Shown: positions 37,850 to 50,269 of the stretch, piece after piece
Position numbering within the stretch: the first letter of the stretch is position 1
How the letters are laid out: each line of letters opens with the position of its first letter
From: Carettochelys insculpta
Taxonomy: Eukaryota > Chordata > Testudines > Carettochelyidae
Length of the DNA: 64,000 nt
Assembly (NCBI RefSeq): GCF_033958435.1
Contig: NC_134152.1
Coordinates: 13,192,001-13,256,000, forward strand
Direction: 5' to 3'
Notes under the pieces: generated by a model
Database searches by the model: none
Told to the model about the DNA's origin: nothing
Seen by the model: the letters and a program-made list of their open reading frames with translations, nothing else
Program-made: the position numbers and the translations under genes

Positions 37850-38600
37850 AATTTCAGAACATCAGCATGTCATGTGCTCAGCCCAAATACCCAACATAAA
37901 CGTCTATGAAGTGTTCACGGTGGTTGACCAAGGCCTGCAGCTCCATCAAAAAGTATCTCCTTCAGTTGATATACTTGGTCATGCTGGGGTCCAGGGCACA
38001 GGTTGAGAAGTGGATTCTGTCAATATCCCCAAAGCAGTTCGGGAACCCCATGACTGCACCCACATCTGCCAGACGGATGATCCTCCACAGCAGGATGGTG
38101 TTGATGGCTGTCACAATCTGAAAAGGGAGGGGACCAAACACACAAGTCAGGGATTGAGGGAAGGGACCTCTGGGCCCCAAAGGAGTCCCCTCTTCCCCCT
38201 CCCATCCCCTCTCCTGTCCCCTGTCCTGCAACTCTCCAGGATCCTCCCTGGGAGGCTGCCCCAGCCCCTGGCAATAGGACTGTGGAGGGAGTGGGACAGC
38301 ATGGTCCTCCGGGGATGGTGATTTCTCTCATGCAACCTCACCCCATGCACTCCCAAACCCACTTTCCCCAGGTCCCCCTTAGGCAGGACACTCCACCGCA
38401 CCTCCCATGAAGGGTCTGCAGCCCAAGAGTGCCTTACCTACTTGTGGATTGCCCTGATGGTGGACTTCCCCATGCCAAAGTGGTTTCACATGGAGCAGTA
38501 GCTGTCAGGGGTGGTGAGCTTCCAGAGGGTGATGGTGACCTGCTTCTCCACAGAGATAGTGGGTTGCAGCTGGGTGTCCTGTCTCTGGAGAGCAGGGGCG
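37850..38600 (-). pseudogene. Harbinger transposase, N-terminal and first catalytic pieces
   Basis: On the minus strand, around 38600-38435, ITLWKLTTPDSYCSM, a stop, and NHFGMGKSTIRAIHK give the helix-turn-helix-like block of the family. At 38120-37962, IVTAINTILLWRIIRLADVG and MGFPNCFGDIDRIHF give the block with the first catalytic aspartate (usual form GFPNCFGAIDGTHI). The segment between them (38130-38430) ends in a TTTTCAG-type acceptor and may be an intron, as in the copy at 59764. The frame is broken. Confidence 0.75.
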
Positions 38601-38993
38601 AGCCAGAAACAGAGCTCCAGGAAGGTGTTCTTCTGCATTCAGAAGTTCTGGAGCCACTGCTGGTCATCCCACTCCCCCATAACCAGTTGGCCCCACCAAT
38701 CAGAACTGGTGCAGTGCCTCCAGATGTACATGTGCACACGGGGCGGGGGGGGGGCGGGGCAGGGAGGTAGGAACAGGTGGTACCATGCAGCAGAAACGGT
38801 GAGTTCCTCAAAACAGAGCAACATTTAATGGTCAGAAAACTTATGATGTAGACTTCAACCAAAGAAGTGGAGAGGAGCAGGGAGAATTGCAAAAATGTTA
38901 TGAAATTTCTTTGTTTTACAAATTTTATATTATAAAAATTTAAACTTGTTCTATCACTATTTATACTTGATACTCAACATCTCTGTTCACTGT

Positions 38994-39397
38994 GGCTATG
39001 GTTACACTACAACCATCTGTCGACAGAAGTCACTGTCGGAAGAGATTTCTCAACAAAACTTCTGTCGACAGAGTGTGGCCACACAAAAGCCAGAAGAGAA
39101 TTCTGTTCTGTTGACAAAACATGCACCCAGAAGCACAACAGACAGGGTTGCCCATGTCCTGGACCCCCTGTCTGGCACAAGAAAACACCCCACAGTGTCC
39201 ACACAACTTCTTTGGTTGACAAAACCTGTTGGCAGAAGGCGCTCTTCCTCCTCTGGGAGAAGCAGAAGTTTGTAGGTGGAAGTGCCGACTTTCGTCGACA
39301 TACTGTTGACAAAACACATTTTATGTGTGGACGTTCCACCAATATTGTCGACAAAACTGGGGTTTTCTCAGCAAAACTTGCTAGTGTAGCCGTAGCC
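38994..39397. mobile_element. MITE of the GTCGACAGAAG family
   Basis: The left end is GGCTATGGTTACACTACAAC; the right end on the other strand is GGCTACGGCTACACTAGCAA. Subterminal CTGTCGACAGAAG and TTGTCGACAAAA words match the Harbinger copy at 40200. The flanks TGT and TAT are a 3-bp duplication with one mismatch. Confidence 0.82.
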
Positions 39398-39399
39398 TA

Positions 39400-40196
39400 T
39401 ATGTACAGGTCAGCTGTTATCTGATTACTTTTCTGAAGAAAGCTTTTTAACAACTACTTCTAATAGTTTTACAACTTTTCACATATATTATTACTGCACA
39501 GCCAATCTGCCTTCACTGGCAGTTGCACTTTTATATAAGAAAGTAGGAATGGGCTCCAAATATTTATACCGGATTGACTGGGGTAATAACATCATCTGTA
39601 CTTCACAGGTGTAATGACTCAAAACTTTAGCAAAAAGGGGCTATTTTACTGCTTCAAAAATTGTATACGTGGTCAGTGAAACCAAGATAGTTCTTCAGAT
39701 GTATAATAACTATATTGCTGTGAAAAGTGTAAAAACACTCCTTATTTTGAATATTGCTGAAAGGCTTTCAAAATGCAAGCAGAGTGAAAATGTAGCCACA
39801 TGCAGTACGTTCAAGACAACCCTATTGAATCGTTCCTTTTTAAATGGTATTTTCCACATGAAATTACTGAAGCATTAGGATTGAACGTAATGAGCTGAAG
39901 GGAAGATTTTGATAGGTCAGCGATTTACTGAAATAAAACATATGAATCCACAGTCTTCCTGCAATTTGACTAATCTATTTTATTTTATGTGGATTTTTTT
40001 TTTAAAAAAACAACAACCTTTCTTGAATAATAGTTGGGTTTGGGAGGTTATTTTGGTCATTGGATCACCATGTTGAAATCTGAACAATCTACTAGACACT
40101 TCCTCATCTTTGTGATTTGGCATGCTATCGAACAGGTGCCAGAAATGAGCTCTGTAGTTCATTGGTAATCCTGATTCAAGTAAGTCTTGTATCCAC
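39400..40196. other. Intron sequence, no recognised feature
   Basis: This is AT-rich intron between two transposons. Confidence 0.5.
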
Positions 40197-40839
40197 GTAG
40201 GCCATGTCTACTGAGGCAGCTTCCGTCGACAGAAGTCACCGTCGACAGAGAAATCTCAACAGAACGTCTGTCAGCAGAGTGCATCTACACACAAACACGC
40301 CTCAACAGAGAGAGTCTCTCACTCGGCAGGGCACATCCACATATGCCAGCTGTTCTGTTGACAGAATGGACCCTTTTGTCAATAGAGATGGCCCTGCAAC
40401 CTGGAAGGCAGGTAGTCATGGAGAGAAAGCCCTTCCTAGAGCACCAGCCCTGAGCTCCCTTAAAGGGCTCCATCCCCCCGGCCAATGACCCCTGCCCATG
40501 CCAAGGCTTGCCTACCTCCTGAAGGGAAAGCAAAATTGTTGCAGTTCTCCTTGCTGTTTGAGAGAGACACCGCTCTTTCCAAACCACTCTCCACCTTACT
40601 TGAAACCAACACCCTTCCCGACACCTACCCCCGCGGACACCCACTCCCCCCGGACCCCTCCCAACCCAACCTCCCCGTCCTTCCCACACACCCCTGACCT
40701 AATACCTTTCACCCCAACCTGCACCCTTCCCAACATCGACCTTGGCACAGCAGCCCCCGGGCATACCCAGGACTGTGGACCAGCTCCTGCTGGCCCTGCC
40801 ACTGGCTATCGTCAGTCTCCATGACCACATCTAGGGACC

Positions 40840-41150
40840 AAACCCAAAGAGATGGCCTGCAGAGCAGGCCCTCAACATCACCGTGTCCTGGCCATCCAGC
40901 AATGGTGTGATGAGCAGCAGACACTGAACTTCAGAAAGCACAAGGACACATTCGTGTGAGTGTACACCTGACTCAACCCTGCCCTTTGCCACCATGACAT
41001 CAACATGCAAACCACCATCCCCGTGGTGCAGAGGGTCACAATCACCCACTATAAGCTGGCTGCCCCCAACAGCTACCACTCCGTGGGTCACCAGTTCGGT
41101 GTTGGGAGGTCCACCGTCGGTGCTGTCTTGATGCAGGAAAGGGACCCAGT
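40840..41150 (+). pseudogene. Harbinger transposase fragment
   Basis: The plus strand reads MQTTIPVVQRVTITHYKLAA (from 41005), then PNSYHSVGHQFGVGRSTVGA. This is the same block as KRMAIVLWKLATPENYRSVG at 60480. Upstream pieces (HRVLAIQQWCDEQQTLNFRK) correspond to the family N-terminus. The catalytic residues are not present. Confidence 0.75.
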
Positions 41151-41165
41151 CAGTCACTGGCTGAG

Positions 41166-41320
41166 CACAGTGGGAGCAGGGAGGGGGGAAAGAGGGAGGG
41201 GGCAGGGGGTTGGGGAGAGCAGAAGGGGGGAAGGGGATGGAGAATGGAGGAATGGGGAGGGGGTGGGGGATGGGGGACAGGGAGCCGGGGAGGCAGGGAA
41301 GTGGGAAGGGGTACAAGAGA
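41166..41320 (+). repeat. Purine-rich, G-run tract
   Basis: About 150 bp of almost pure A/G on this strand contain many runs of three or more Gs. It lies just after the transposase fragment. The complementary strand is C/T-only, so frames reading P-rich here are compositional. Confidence 0.85.
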
Positions 41321-42066
41321 CAGGGATGTGGGGCCTGTTGCAGCCCAGAGGCCCAATACCGCCCTGATCCTCATGGGTATCTCTGCTCTCCCTGGGATGG
41401 CTCCTGGGGTCCTTGGGGCGGGGGGGGCACTCCTGGGATGCCTCTGCCATTTGGCAATGTGTAGGGCATGGCTGCTGGGGTGTGTGCCTGGGCACATGTA
41501 ACCAGCCTGCAGGCACATACACAAGCTTCCTGCTCTGGGCTTTCTGGATCCCTGTTCCTTTAAGGGAGGGTGGAAGCAGTAACCATAGAGCTCCGCTAGC
41601 TGTGGAGAGGACATCTCCTGGCTCTGGCAGCCAGCCGCCATGGAGAACCCATTCTGTCAACTGAACTATCTACACGGGCACTCTGTCAACAAAACCCTGA
41701 GTTTTGTCAACAAACTCTTGACAGAGTGCTTTAACCATGTAGATGCTCAGTGAGTTTTGTCAACAGAAGCCCTGTTCTGTTGACAGAGGCTGCCCATGTA
41801 GATATGGCCATATAGTAGAGACATTACCCAAAGAAGACACTCTTCAACCACAGTCATGTTTCACCATTTCTGTTGCAGCAGGAATTGCTATTGTGTGAAA
41901 TGACAGTGGCTGCAATCAGAAGATAGACTTACAGTGCTTTCCACGATCAGTGGGAAGTCATGGTCTTTCAGTGTATCAGTAGATCAATACTAGTTTTTTA
42001 CAGGAGGTGAAATTCACTCTAGTGCCTAGGTAGCGTAGAGAATCTGCAGAATGAACTAAACATCAT

Positions 42067-43464
42067 GGCTACATCTACACTAGCACACTACATTGAAGTA
42101 GCCTATTTCGACGTAAGAACATACGACACGTATCGTCTACACGTCCTCCAGGGCTGGTGCTGTCGATGTTCACTGTTGAAGTGGCAACGGAGAATGTCGA
42201 AAGGAGCCACCCTGGAAGGAAATGCAGAGCGTCCACACACACAAGTGCTCCCCATCGAAATAAGGGGCCAGCAAAGCCCCAAGCCGCTCCCTTAAAGGAC
42301 CCCTCCCAGACACACTTGCCCTGGACAGCACAAGATCCACAGAGCCAACAACCAGTTGCAGACCCTGTGAACGCAGCATGGACCCCCAGCTGCAGCAGCA
42401 GCAGCAGCAGCAGCAGCCAGAAGACCTGGGCTAAGGGCTACTGTGCATGGTGACCACAGAGCCCCACGGGGGCTGGACAGAGCATCTCTCAACCCCTCAG
42501 CTGATGGCCGCCATGGAGGATCCCACTATTTCTAAGTAGCAGGACGGATCATCTACACAGGCTTTACTTCGACGTTGAACGTCAAAGTCGGGCGCTATTC
42601 CCATCTTCGGATAGGAATAGCGATTTCGATGTCTAGCCACCTAACGTTGATTTCAATGTCGAAATAGCACATGGTAGCTGTGTCTACACGTGCATGCTAC
42701 TTCGAAGTAGCGGCACTAACTTTGAAATAGCGCCCGTCGCGGCTACAAGTGTCGGGTGCTATTTCGAAGTTAACTTCGACATTAGGCGGTGAGACGTCGA
42801 AGTCGCTAACCTCATGAGGGGATAGGAATAGCGCCCTACTTCGACGTTCAACGTCGAAGTAGGGACCGTGTAGACGATCCGCGTCCCGCAACGTCGAAAT
42901 TGCCGGGTCCTCCATGGCGGCCATCAGCTGCGGGGTTGAGAGATGCTCTCTCTCCAACCCCTGCGGGGCTCTATGGTCACCGTGGGCAGCAGCCCTTAGC
43001 CCAGGGCTTCTGGCTGCTGCTGCGGCAGCTGGGGATCCATGCTGCAGGCACAGGGTCTGCAACCAGTTGTCAGCTCTGTGTATTTTGTGTTGTTTAGTGC
43101 AACTGTGTCTGGGAGGGGCCCTTTAAGGGAGCGGCTTGCTGTTGAGTCCGCTCTGTGACCCTGTCTGCAGCTGTGCCTGGCACCGTTATTTCGATGTGTG
43201 CTACTTTGGTGTGTAGACGTTCCCTCGCAGCGCCTATTTCGATGTGGTGCCGCGCAACGTCGAAGTTGAACATCGACATTGCCAGCCCTGGAGGACGTGT
43301 AGACGTTATTCATCGAAATAGCCTATTTCGATGTTGCTACATCGAAATAATCTATTTCGATGTTGGCTTCACGTGTAGACGTAGCCGGTGTGCGTAGACG
43401 CGACGCATGCTATTTCAACATTGTGCCGGCTACTTCAAAGTAGCCAGCTAGTGTAGATGCACCC
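42067..43464 (+). mobile_element. Harbinger-like MITE, outer element of a nested array
   Basis: The left end is GGCTACATCTACACTAGCAC; the right end on the other strand is GGGTGCATCTACACTAGCTG. CAT flanks both sides (42064-42066, 43465-43467). The plus strand carries the leader reading MDPQLQQQQQQQQPEDLG, with a CAG run at about 42390-42417. A second element (42676-43386) lies inside; without it the outer element is about 684 bp. Confidence 0.85.
42676..43386 (-). mobile_element. Harbinger-like MITE nested in the outer element
   Basis: The left end is AGCTGTGTCTACACGTGCAT; the right end on the other strand is GGCTACGTCTACACGTGAAG. GGT is duplicated exactly (42673-42675, 43387-43389). At 711 bp it is nearly the same length as 5125-5834 and is oriented opposite to its host element. 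Confidence 0.92.
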
Positions 43465-43467
43465 CAT

Positions 43468-43885
43468 AGCTACATCTATACTACAGAGATCTTTTGAAAG
43501 AAGTCCTTCCAGAAGATCCCTTCCAGAAGAATTTCTTTTGAAAGAGTACATCCAAACACAAAATCCAGATCAAAAGAGTGATCTGCTCTTTCGAAAGAGA
43601 GCTTCCACACACCCCCAGCACTTTCAAAAGAACAAGCTGGGGATCAAAAAATCAGGCTCCATGAGGACTGCTCTTTCGAAAGAAGGGCTACGAGGAGCAT
43701 CTACACGCATTTTCTTTCAAAAGCGGGAGCTCTTCCTGAAATGGGAAAGGAAGAGTGATTTCAAAAGGAGCACCACATTCTTTTGAGAGAACACTTTTTG
43801 CGTGTAGATGCTCCATAGGCTCTTTAGAAAGAGCCCCCTTCTTTCGAAAAATCTTTTGAAAGAACTTGCTAGTGTAGACACAGCC
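43468..43885. mobile_element. Foldback MITE abutting the outer element through a shared CAT
   Basis: The left end is AGCTACATCTATACTACAGA; the right end on the other strand is GGCTGTGTCTACACTAGCAA. CAT at 43465-43467 and 43886-43888 flanks it, and the first of these is also the right flank of 42067-43464. Subterminal CTTTTGAAAGAA words link it to the autonomous-like element at 59764. Confidence 0.9.
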
Positions 43886-44111
43886 CATGTTATCATGCAA
43901 TATTACCTGGTGCTTTGTCACAGCTAGATGTTATTTCACTGGAAAACATAAGCTCTCTTTTCAGAAATCTAAAGCTATCATGTTATCAAGGTGTCACATT
44001 ATTTGTATAATCACTGTGCTAATAGATGTTGTATGTAGATGTTGAACTTTTACTTTAAGTTACCTGGGGAATTTCATTTCTACATACTTTTTTCTTAAAT
44101 CTTCCTAATGT

Positions 44112-45503
44112 CATGTCTAATGTCAAGACTGGAAAAAGGCAAATGTCATGCCCAGCTTTAAAAAAGAAAAGAAGGCCAATCCAGGGAACTATAGACTTGT
44201 CAGCCTTACCTCAATCTCAGGGAAATAATGGAGGGGATCCTCTAGGAATCCATTTTAGAGCACTTGGAAGATGGGAAAGGGACCAAAAGTAGCCAACATG
44301 GATTCACCAAGGGCAAGTCCTGCCTGACCAATCTGATTAGCTTCTGTGATGAGGTAACATGCTCTGTGGACATGGGAAAGTCAGTGGATGTGACATACCT
44401 TGACTTCAGTAAAGTTTTTCATACAGTCTCCCACACCATTCTTGCCCATAAGTTAAGAAAGTATGGACTGGATACATGGATAGAAAGCTGGCTCAACATT
44501 TGGGCTTAATATTTGGATGGCGGTCAGTTTCAAGCAGAGTTCCACAAGCCTTGGTTCAGTGGCTGGTGTTGTTCAACATCTTTGTTAATGATCTGGATGA
44601 GGGACTGGATTGCACCTTCAGCAAGTTTGTAGATAACACAAAGCTTGGGAGATATGTTGGAGGGTAGAGATAGGATCCAGAGAGACCTGGATAAATTGGA
44701 AGATTGGGCCAAAAGAAATCTGATGAGGTTCAACAAGGAAAAGTGTTGAGTCCTGCACTTGGGACGGAATCCCAAGCATTGTTATAGGCTGGGGACTGAC
44801 TGGCTAAGCAGTACAGTGGAAAGGGACTTAGGAGTGATGGTGGATGAAAGGCTGGATATGAGTAAACAGTGTGTCCTTGTAGCCACAAAGGCTAACAGCA
44901 TATTAGGATGCATTAGGAGGAGCATTTCAAGCACATCTAGAGAGGTGGTTGTTCACCTCTATTCAGCACTGGTGAGGCCACATCTGGAATACTGTGTCCA
45001 GTTTTGGGCCCCTCAGTATAAAAAGGATGTGGATGTGCTGGAGCAGGTTCAGCAGAGGGCAACAAAAATGATTAAGGGGCTGGAGCATATGACCTATGAG
45101 GAGAAGCTGAGGGATTTGGGCTTGTTTAGTTTACAAAAGAGAAGACTGAGAGATGAGTCAATAGCAGCCTTCAACTTCCTGAAGGGGAGTGCTAAACAGG
45201 ATGGTGAGAAACTGTTCTCAGTGGTGTCAGATAGCAGAACAAGGAGAGATGGTCTGAGAAGTCATTAGAGAGGAAGTGGTATAGGTAGTATATTAGGAAA
45301 AACTACTTCACCAGGAGTGTGGTGAAACATTGGAATGTGTTGCCTAGAGAGTTGGTGGATTCTCCATCCTCAGAGGTTTTTAAGTCCTGGCTTGACAAGG
45401 TCCTGGCTGGGAGGATTTAGTTGCGGTTGATCCTGCTTGAAGCAGGGGGCTGGACTAGGTGACCTCCTGAAGCCCCTTCCAGCCCTATGATTCCATGATA
45501 TTG
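44112..45503 (+). mobile_element. CR1 LINE, 5'-truncated
   Basis: Readable pieces are SQHGFTKGKSCLTNLISFCD (from 44285), [32 protein letters not shown] (palm FVDN, so one catalytic aspartate is lost) and, from 44759 to 45268, [20 protein letters not shown], then [20 protein letters not shown]. The tail is CTTCCAGCCCTATGATTCCA. Frameshifts occur near 44260, 44510 and 44745. Confidence 0.93.
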
Positions 45504-45870
45504 ACATTATTTTCCTTCTATCTCATCCCAGAAAACAGCATTACAACATGCATTTCTGCAGAATTAGGGGAACTGGTGAGGGATAAGGTTGTGAAATATT
45601 TTTTTAACAAATGCACTCTGCCGAAGAAGCAGGGTGGGGAATACCTCAGAGTGTTTTCTAGTGGCCCCTTTCACCAGTTGTGAAAGGACACAATTCTAGC
45701 TCTCTTCATCTTCAGTTAAGATCAGTCCAATCATGAGAAATAGAGACAGTGCGGCAAAAAAGGAAAAAGATGCTGGAGGAGGAGAGGGAAATCTTAAAAG
45801 GAAAAGTTATAAGAGGAAGAAAGAAGTGTACAGCAATATAGGGGGGAAAGGAAGAAAGCAGATAAATTTA
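45504..45870. other. Short spacer between CR1 copies
   Basis: No feature was recognised. Confidence 0.45.
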
Positions 45871-45875
45871 ATCCA

Positions 45876-46977
45876 GAAATATGGATTGGATACATGGGCT
45901 GTAAGATGGATAGAAAACAGGCTTGATGGACAGGCCCAACGGGTAGTGGCCAATGATTCAGTGTCTGGTTGGTGGTCCGCTTCAAGTGGAGTGCCCCAAG
46001 GATCAGTTCTAGTGCCTGTATTGTTTAACATCTTTATTAATGACTTGGATGAGGGAATGGATTGCACTCTCAGCAAATTTGTAGATGACACTAAGCTAGG
46101 GGGACAATGTAGAGGGACATTGGAAGGTAGGGATAGGGTCCAGAGTGACCTAGACAAATTGGAGGATTGGGCCAAAATAAATTCGATGAGGTTCAACAAG
46201 GACAAGTGCAAAGTCCTGCAGTTGGGATGGAGGAAATCCAAGCACTGATACAGGTTGAAGATGGACTGGCTAAGTAGCTGTGCAGCAAAAAAGGACTTGG
46301 AGATTACAGTGGATGAGAGGCTGGATACTAGGCAAAAGTGTACCCTGGCAGCCAAGAAGGCTAACAGCATTTGGGGAGCATTAGGAGGAGCATTTCCAGC
46401 AGATCTAGAGAAGTTAATATTCCCCTCTACCAGGCACTGGTGAGGCCGCATCTGGAGTATTGCGTATAGTTCTGTCCCCTCTTCCCCCCACCTGCCCCCA
46501 TTAAACACATGAGAGCGTCCAAGTGTGGGCAATGAAAATGATTAGGGAACTGGAGCACGTGACCTATGAGGAGAGGCTGAGAGATTTGGGCTTATTTAGT
46601 TTGCAGAAAAGAAGCGTAAGAAGTGATTTGATAGCAGCCTTCAAATTCCTGAAAGGGTGTTCTAAAGAGGATGGAGATAGACTGTTCTCAGTGCTGACAG
46701 ATGACAGAACAAGGAGCAGTTGTCTGACATTACACAGGTAGAAGTGTAGGTTGGATATTAGGAAACAGTATTTCACCAGGAGGGTGGTGAAGCACTGGAA
46801 TGAGTTGCCTAGAGAAGTGGTAGAATCTCCATTCACTATAGGTTTTTAAGTCCTGGATGACATAGTCATCGGTGGGATGATTTAGTTGGGGTTGATCCTG
46901 CTTTAGGCAGGGTGCTGGACTACATGACCTCCTGAGGTCACTTCCAGCCCTATAATTCTATGATTCTGTGATTCTGA
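45876..46977 (+). mobile_element. CR1 LINE, 3' part
   Basis: It starts within RT at YGLDTWAVRWIENRLDGQAQ and continues [28 protein letters not shown] and [20 protein letters not shown] (to 46248). Later pieces are AAKKDLEITVDERLD and ELEHVTYEERLRDLGLFSLQ (46523-46741). The tail is CCCTATAATTCTATGATTCT. A segment around 46470-46530 (CCCCTCTTCCCCCCACCTGC) replaces part of the usual LEYCVQFW region. The upstream lysine-rich frame (KRKKEVYSNIGGKGRK) is not CR1 and not recognised. Confidence 0.92.
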
Positions 46978-46984
46978 GTTTCAT

Positions 46985-47809
<825 letters not shown>

Positions 47810-47899
47810 TCAACAATGTTATCCACATATGGTATACCATACTTTTCCAAATGAATTAAAAATGCTTGTTTGCCAAGTTTTTACTTAAGAGTTCTTTTA

Positions 47900-48712
<813 letters not shown>

Positions 48713-48715
48713 TGA

Positions 48716-49250
48716 AACAAAACAAAGCAGCAGAAATGTAGCTATTTAAAGACTAACAAAATGCTTTATTTGGTGATGAGCTTTCAAGGGACAGACCCAC
48801 TTCTTCAGCTCCATCTCATTTCCACTACAGACTGACATTTATAAGTATAGAGGACAAAACAAACAAACAAAAAATTGCAATAAAAACTGACAAATCAAGT
48901 AGGATTGAAGGAGGGGGTGAGGGGTGGGGGCATATTCATTGTCCTGTCTGAGATAAGTACAAGCATCAAAGGAAGAGAAGCAGCCCTCGTAATGTGTGAG
49001 GTAATTGATGTCTCTGTTCATACCATGTGTTCATGTGTCAAATTTGAATATGAACTCCATCTCACAAATTTCTTGCTCAAATCCGTTTTTAAATTCTTTA
49101 TGCTCTAGGACACAAATTCTCAGGTCTATAACAGAATGGCCCACTCCATTGAAGTGTTCACTGACCGGTTTCATCTGGCCCTGTCAATTTGTTTTTCTAT
49201 TTCTCCCCGTGGGTAATCCAGTTTTAAAAATGCTTGATAGAGGTCTTGTA
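48716..49250 (-). mobile_element. Penelope-like element fragment, inverted partner
   Basis: The minus strand contains ACTTCAATGGAGTGGGCCAT, GAATTTAAAAACGGATTTGA, and the 3' end TGAAGAAGTGGGTCTGTCCC followed by AAAGCTCATCACCAAATAAA. It matches 49790-50200 on the plus strand. An internal deletion joins the RT-end region (GGATTACCCACGGGGAGAAA) to the GIY-YIG end. It lies head to head with 49255-50265. Confidence 0.75.
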
Positions 49251-49254
49251 GTTT

Positions 49255-50265
49255 TTGGTCTCTGTCAGTAGGATCAGAGCAGATACAATCACATACCCAG
49301 AAACAAGATACTTCAAGATAGGCCCAAGATCAACAACAGAATACCACTTGTCATCACCTATAGCCCCCAACTCAAACCCCTGCAATGCATCATTAAAAAC
49401 CTACAACCTATTCTGGATCAGGATGCTACACTCCAGAAGGCTGTAGGCGACAGGGCTGTCCTTTCCTATAGACAACCTCCTAACCTGAGAAAGATTTTCA
49501 CCAGCAATCACAGGCTACACCACAATAATACTAATCCTGGAACTTTTCCTTGAAATAAACCCCACCGCCAACTTTGTCCACATATTTATTCTGGGGATAC
49601 CATCACTGGACCTAACCATGTTAGTTACAAGATCAAAAGCACATTCTTTTGCACTTTCAGCAACATCATATATGCCATTATGTACCAACAATACCCTGCC
49701 ACTACGTACATTGGACGGACTGGGCAAAACCTTCGCCAAAGAATAAATGGACACAGAGCAGACATCAAGAAACACAATACACATAAGCTTGTCAGGGAAC
49801 ACTTCAATGGAGTGGGCCATTCTGTTAAAGACCTGAGAACTTGTGTCCGAGGGCATAAAGAATTTAAAAACAGATTAGAGAAAGAAATTTGTGAGTTGGA
49901 GTTCATATTCAAATTCTACACATGAACACATGGTATGAACAGAGACATCGATTACCTCACGCTTTACAAGGACTTCTTCTCTTCCTTAGATACTTGTAAT
50001 TATCTCAGGACAATTAACATGTCCCCATTCCTCATCCCCCTTCTTCGATCCTATTTGATTTGTCAGTTTTTATTTCATTTTTTATTTTGTTTTAGTCCTC
50101 TGTGCTTATAAATATCAGTCTGTATTGGAAATGAGATTGATCTGAAGAAGTGGGTCTGTCCGTTGAAAGCTCATCACCAAATAAATCATTTTGTTAGTCT
50201 TTGAAGTGTTACATTTCTGCTGGTTTGTTTTGTTGGAGTACAGAATAACATGGCTACCTCCCTGT
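49255..50265 (+). mobile_element. Penelope-like element, 3' part
   Basis: It contains the linker and GIY-YIG coding region (49315-49925), then a 3' untranslated part with TCTGAAGAAGTGGGTCTGTC, CTCATCACCAAATAAATCAT and a tail like those at 27600 and 51935. The RT itself is missing apart from a few residues. Plus-strand orientation is opposite to GRIN2A. Confidence 0.8.
49315..49925 (+). pseudogene. Penelope-like C-terminal region with GIY-YIG endonuclease
   Basis: The frame reads IPLVITYSPQLKPLQCIIKN, then LQPILDQDATLQKAVG and YRQPPNLRKIFTSN, which is the stretch after RT in Penelope-like proteins. A single stop near 49550 follows, then MYQQYPATTYIGRTGQNLRQ, then RINGHRADIKKHNTHKLVRE and LEKEICELEFIF. 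TTYIGRT is the GIY-YIG motif, R of LRQRINGH and the later E are the expected catalytic residues of this nuclease fold, and it would nick target DNA. The cysteine pair before TTYIG seen in many members (CxxC) is not intact here. Confidence 0.8.
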
Positions 50266-50269
50266 TTCT

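Larger units (their letters stand above)
34392..38830 (-). mobile_element. PIF/Harbinger element with two genes, split by a CR1 copy
   Basis: The left end, GGCTACATCTAGACTAGAGT, is followed by TTTTGTTGACAAAAC, the subterminal word shared with 40200-41809. The element carries a Myb/SANT-like frame on the plus strand (34740-35250) and a DDE transposase on the minus strand in two pieces (38600-37850, then 36143-35841), separated by a CR1 insertion at 36280-37832. The opposite end was not found; sequence similarity to Harbinger stops at about 38800. Both genes are broken. Confidence 0.8.
40200..41809 (+). mobile_element. Harbinger-derived element with transposase N-terminus
   Basis: The ends are GGCCATGTCTACTGAGGCAG and, on the other strand, GGCCATATCTACATGGGCAG, followed on both sides by repeated words such as CTGTCGACAGA or CTGTTGACAAAAC. 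The flanks are GTA and ATA. It carries only the first part of a transposase (40840-41150). The right third is a G-rich tract and non-coding filler. It is an internally deleted copy related to 34392-38830. Confidence 0.8.

Noticed and set aside
41150..41660. Overlapping proline-rich and glycine-rich frames of 80-168 codons
   Set aside because: They arise from a biased purine/pyrimidine tract and are open in several phases and on both strands, so they are not evidence for genes.
45733..45880. Lysine-rich frame joined to CR1 RT as a possible fusion gene
   Set aside because: The lysine-rich part is AT/purine-rich spacer that happens to be in frame with the truncated CR1.
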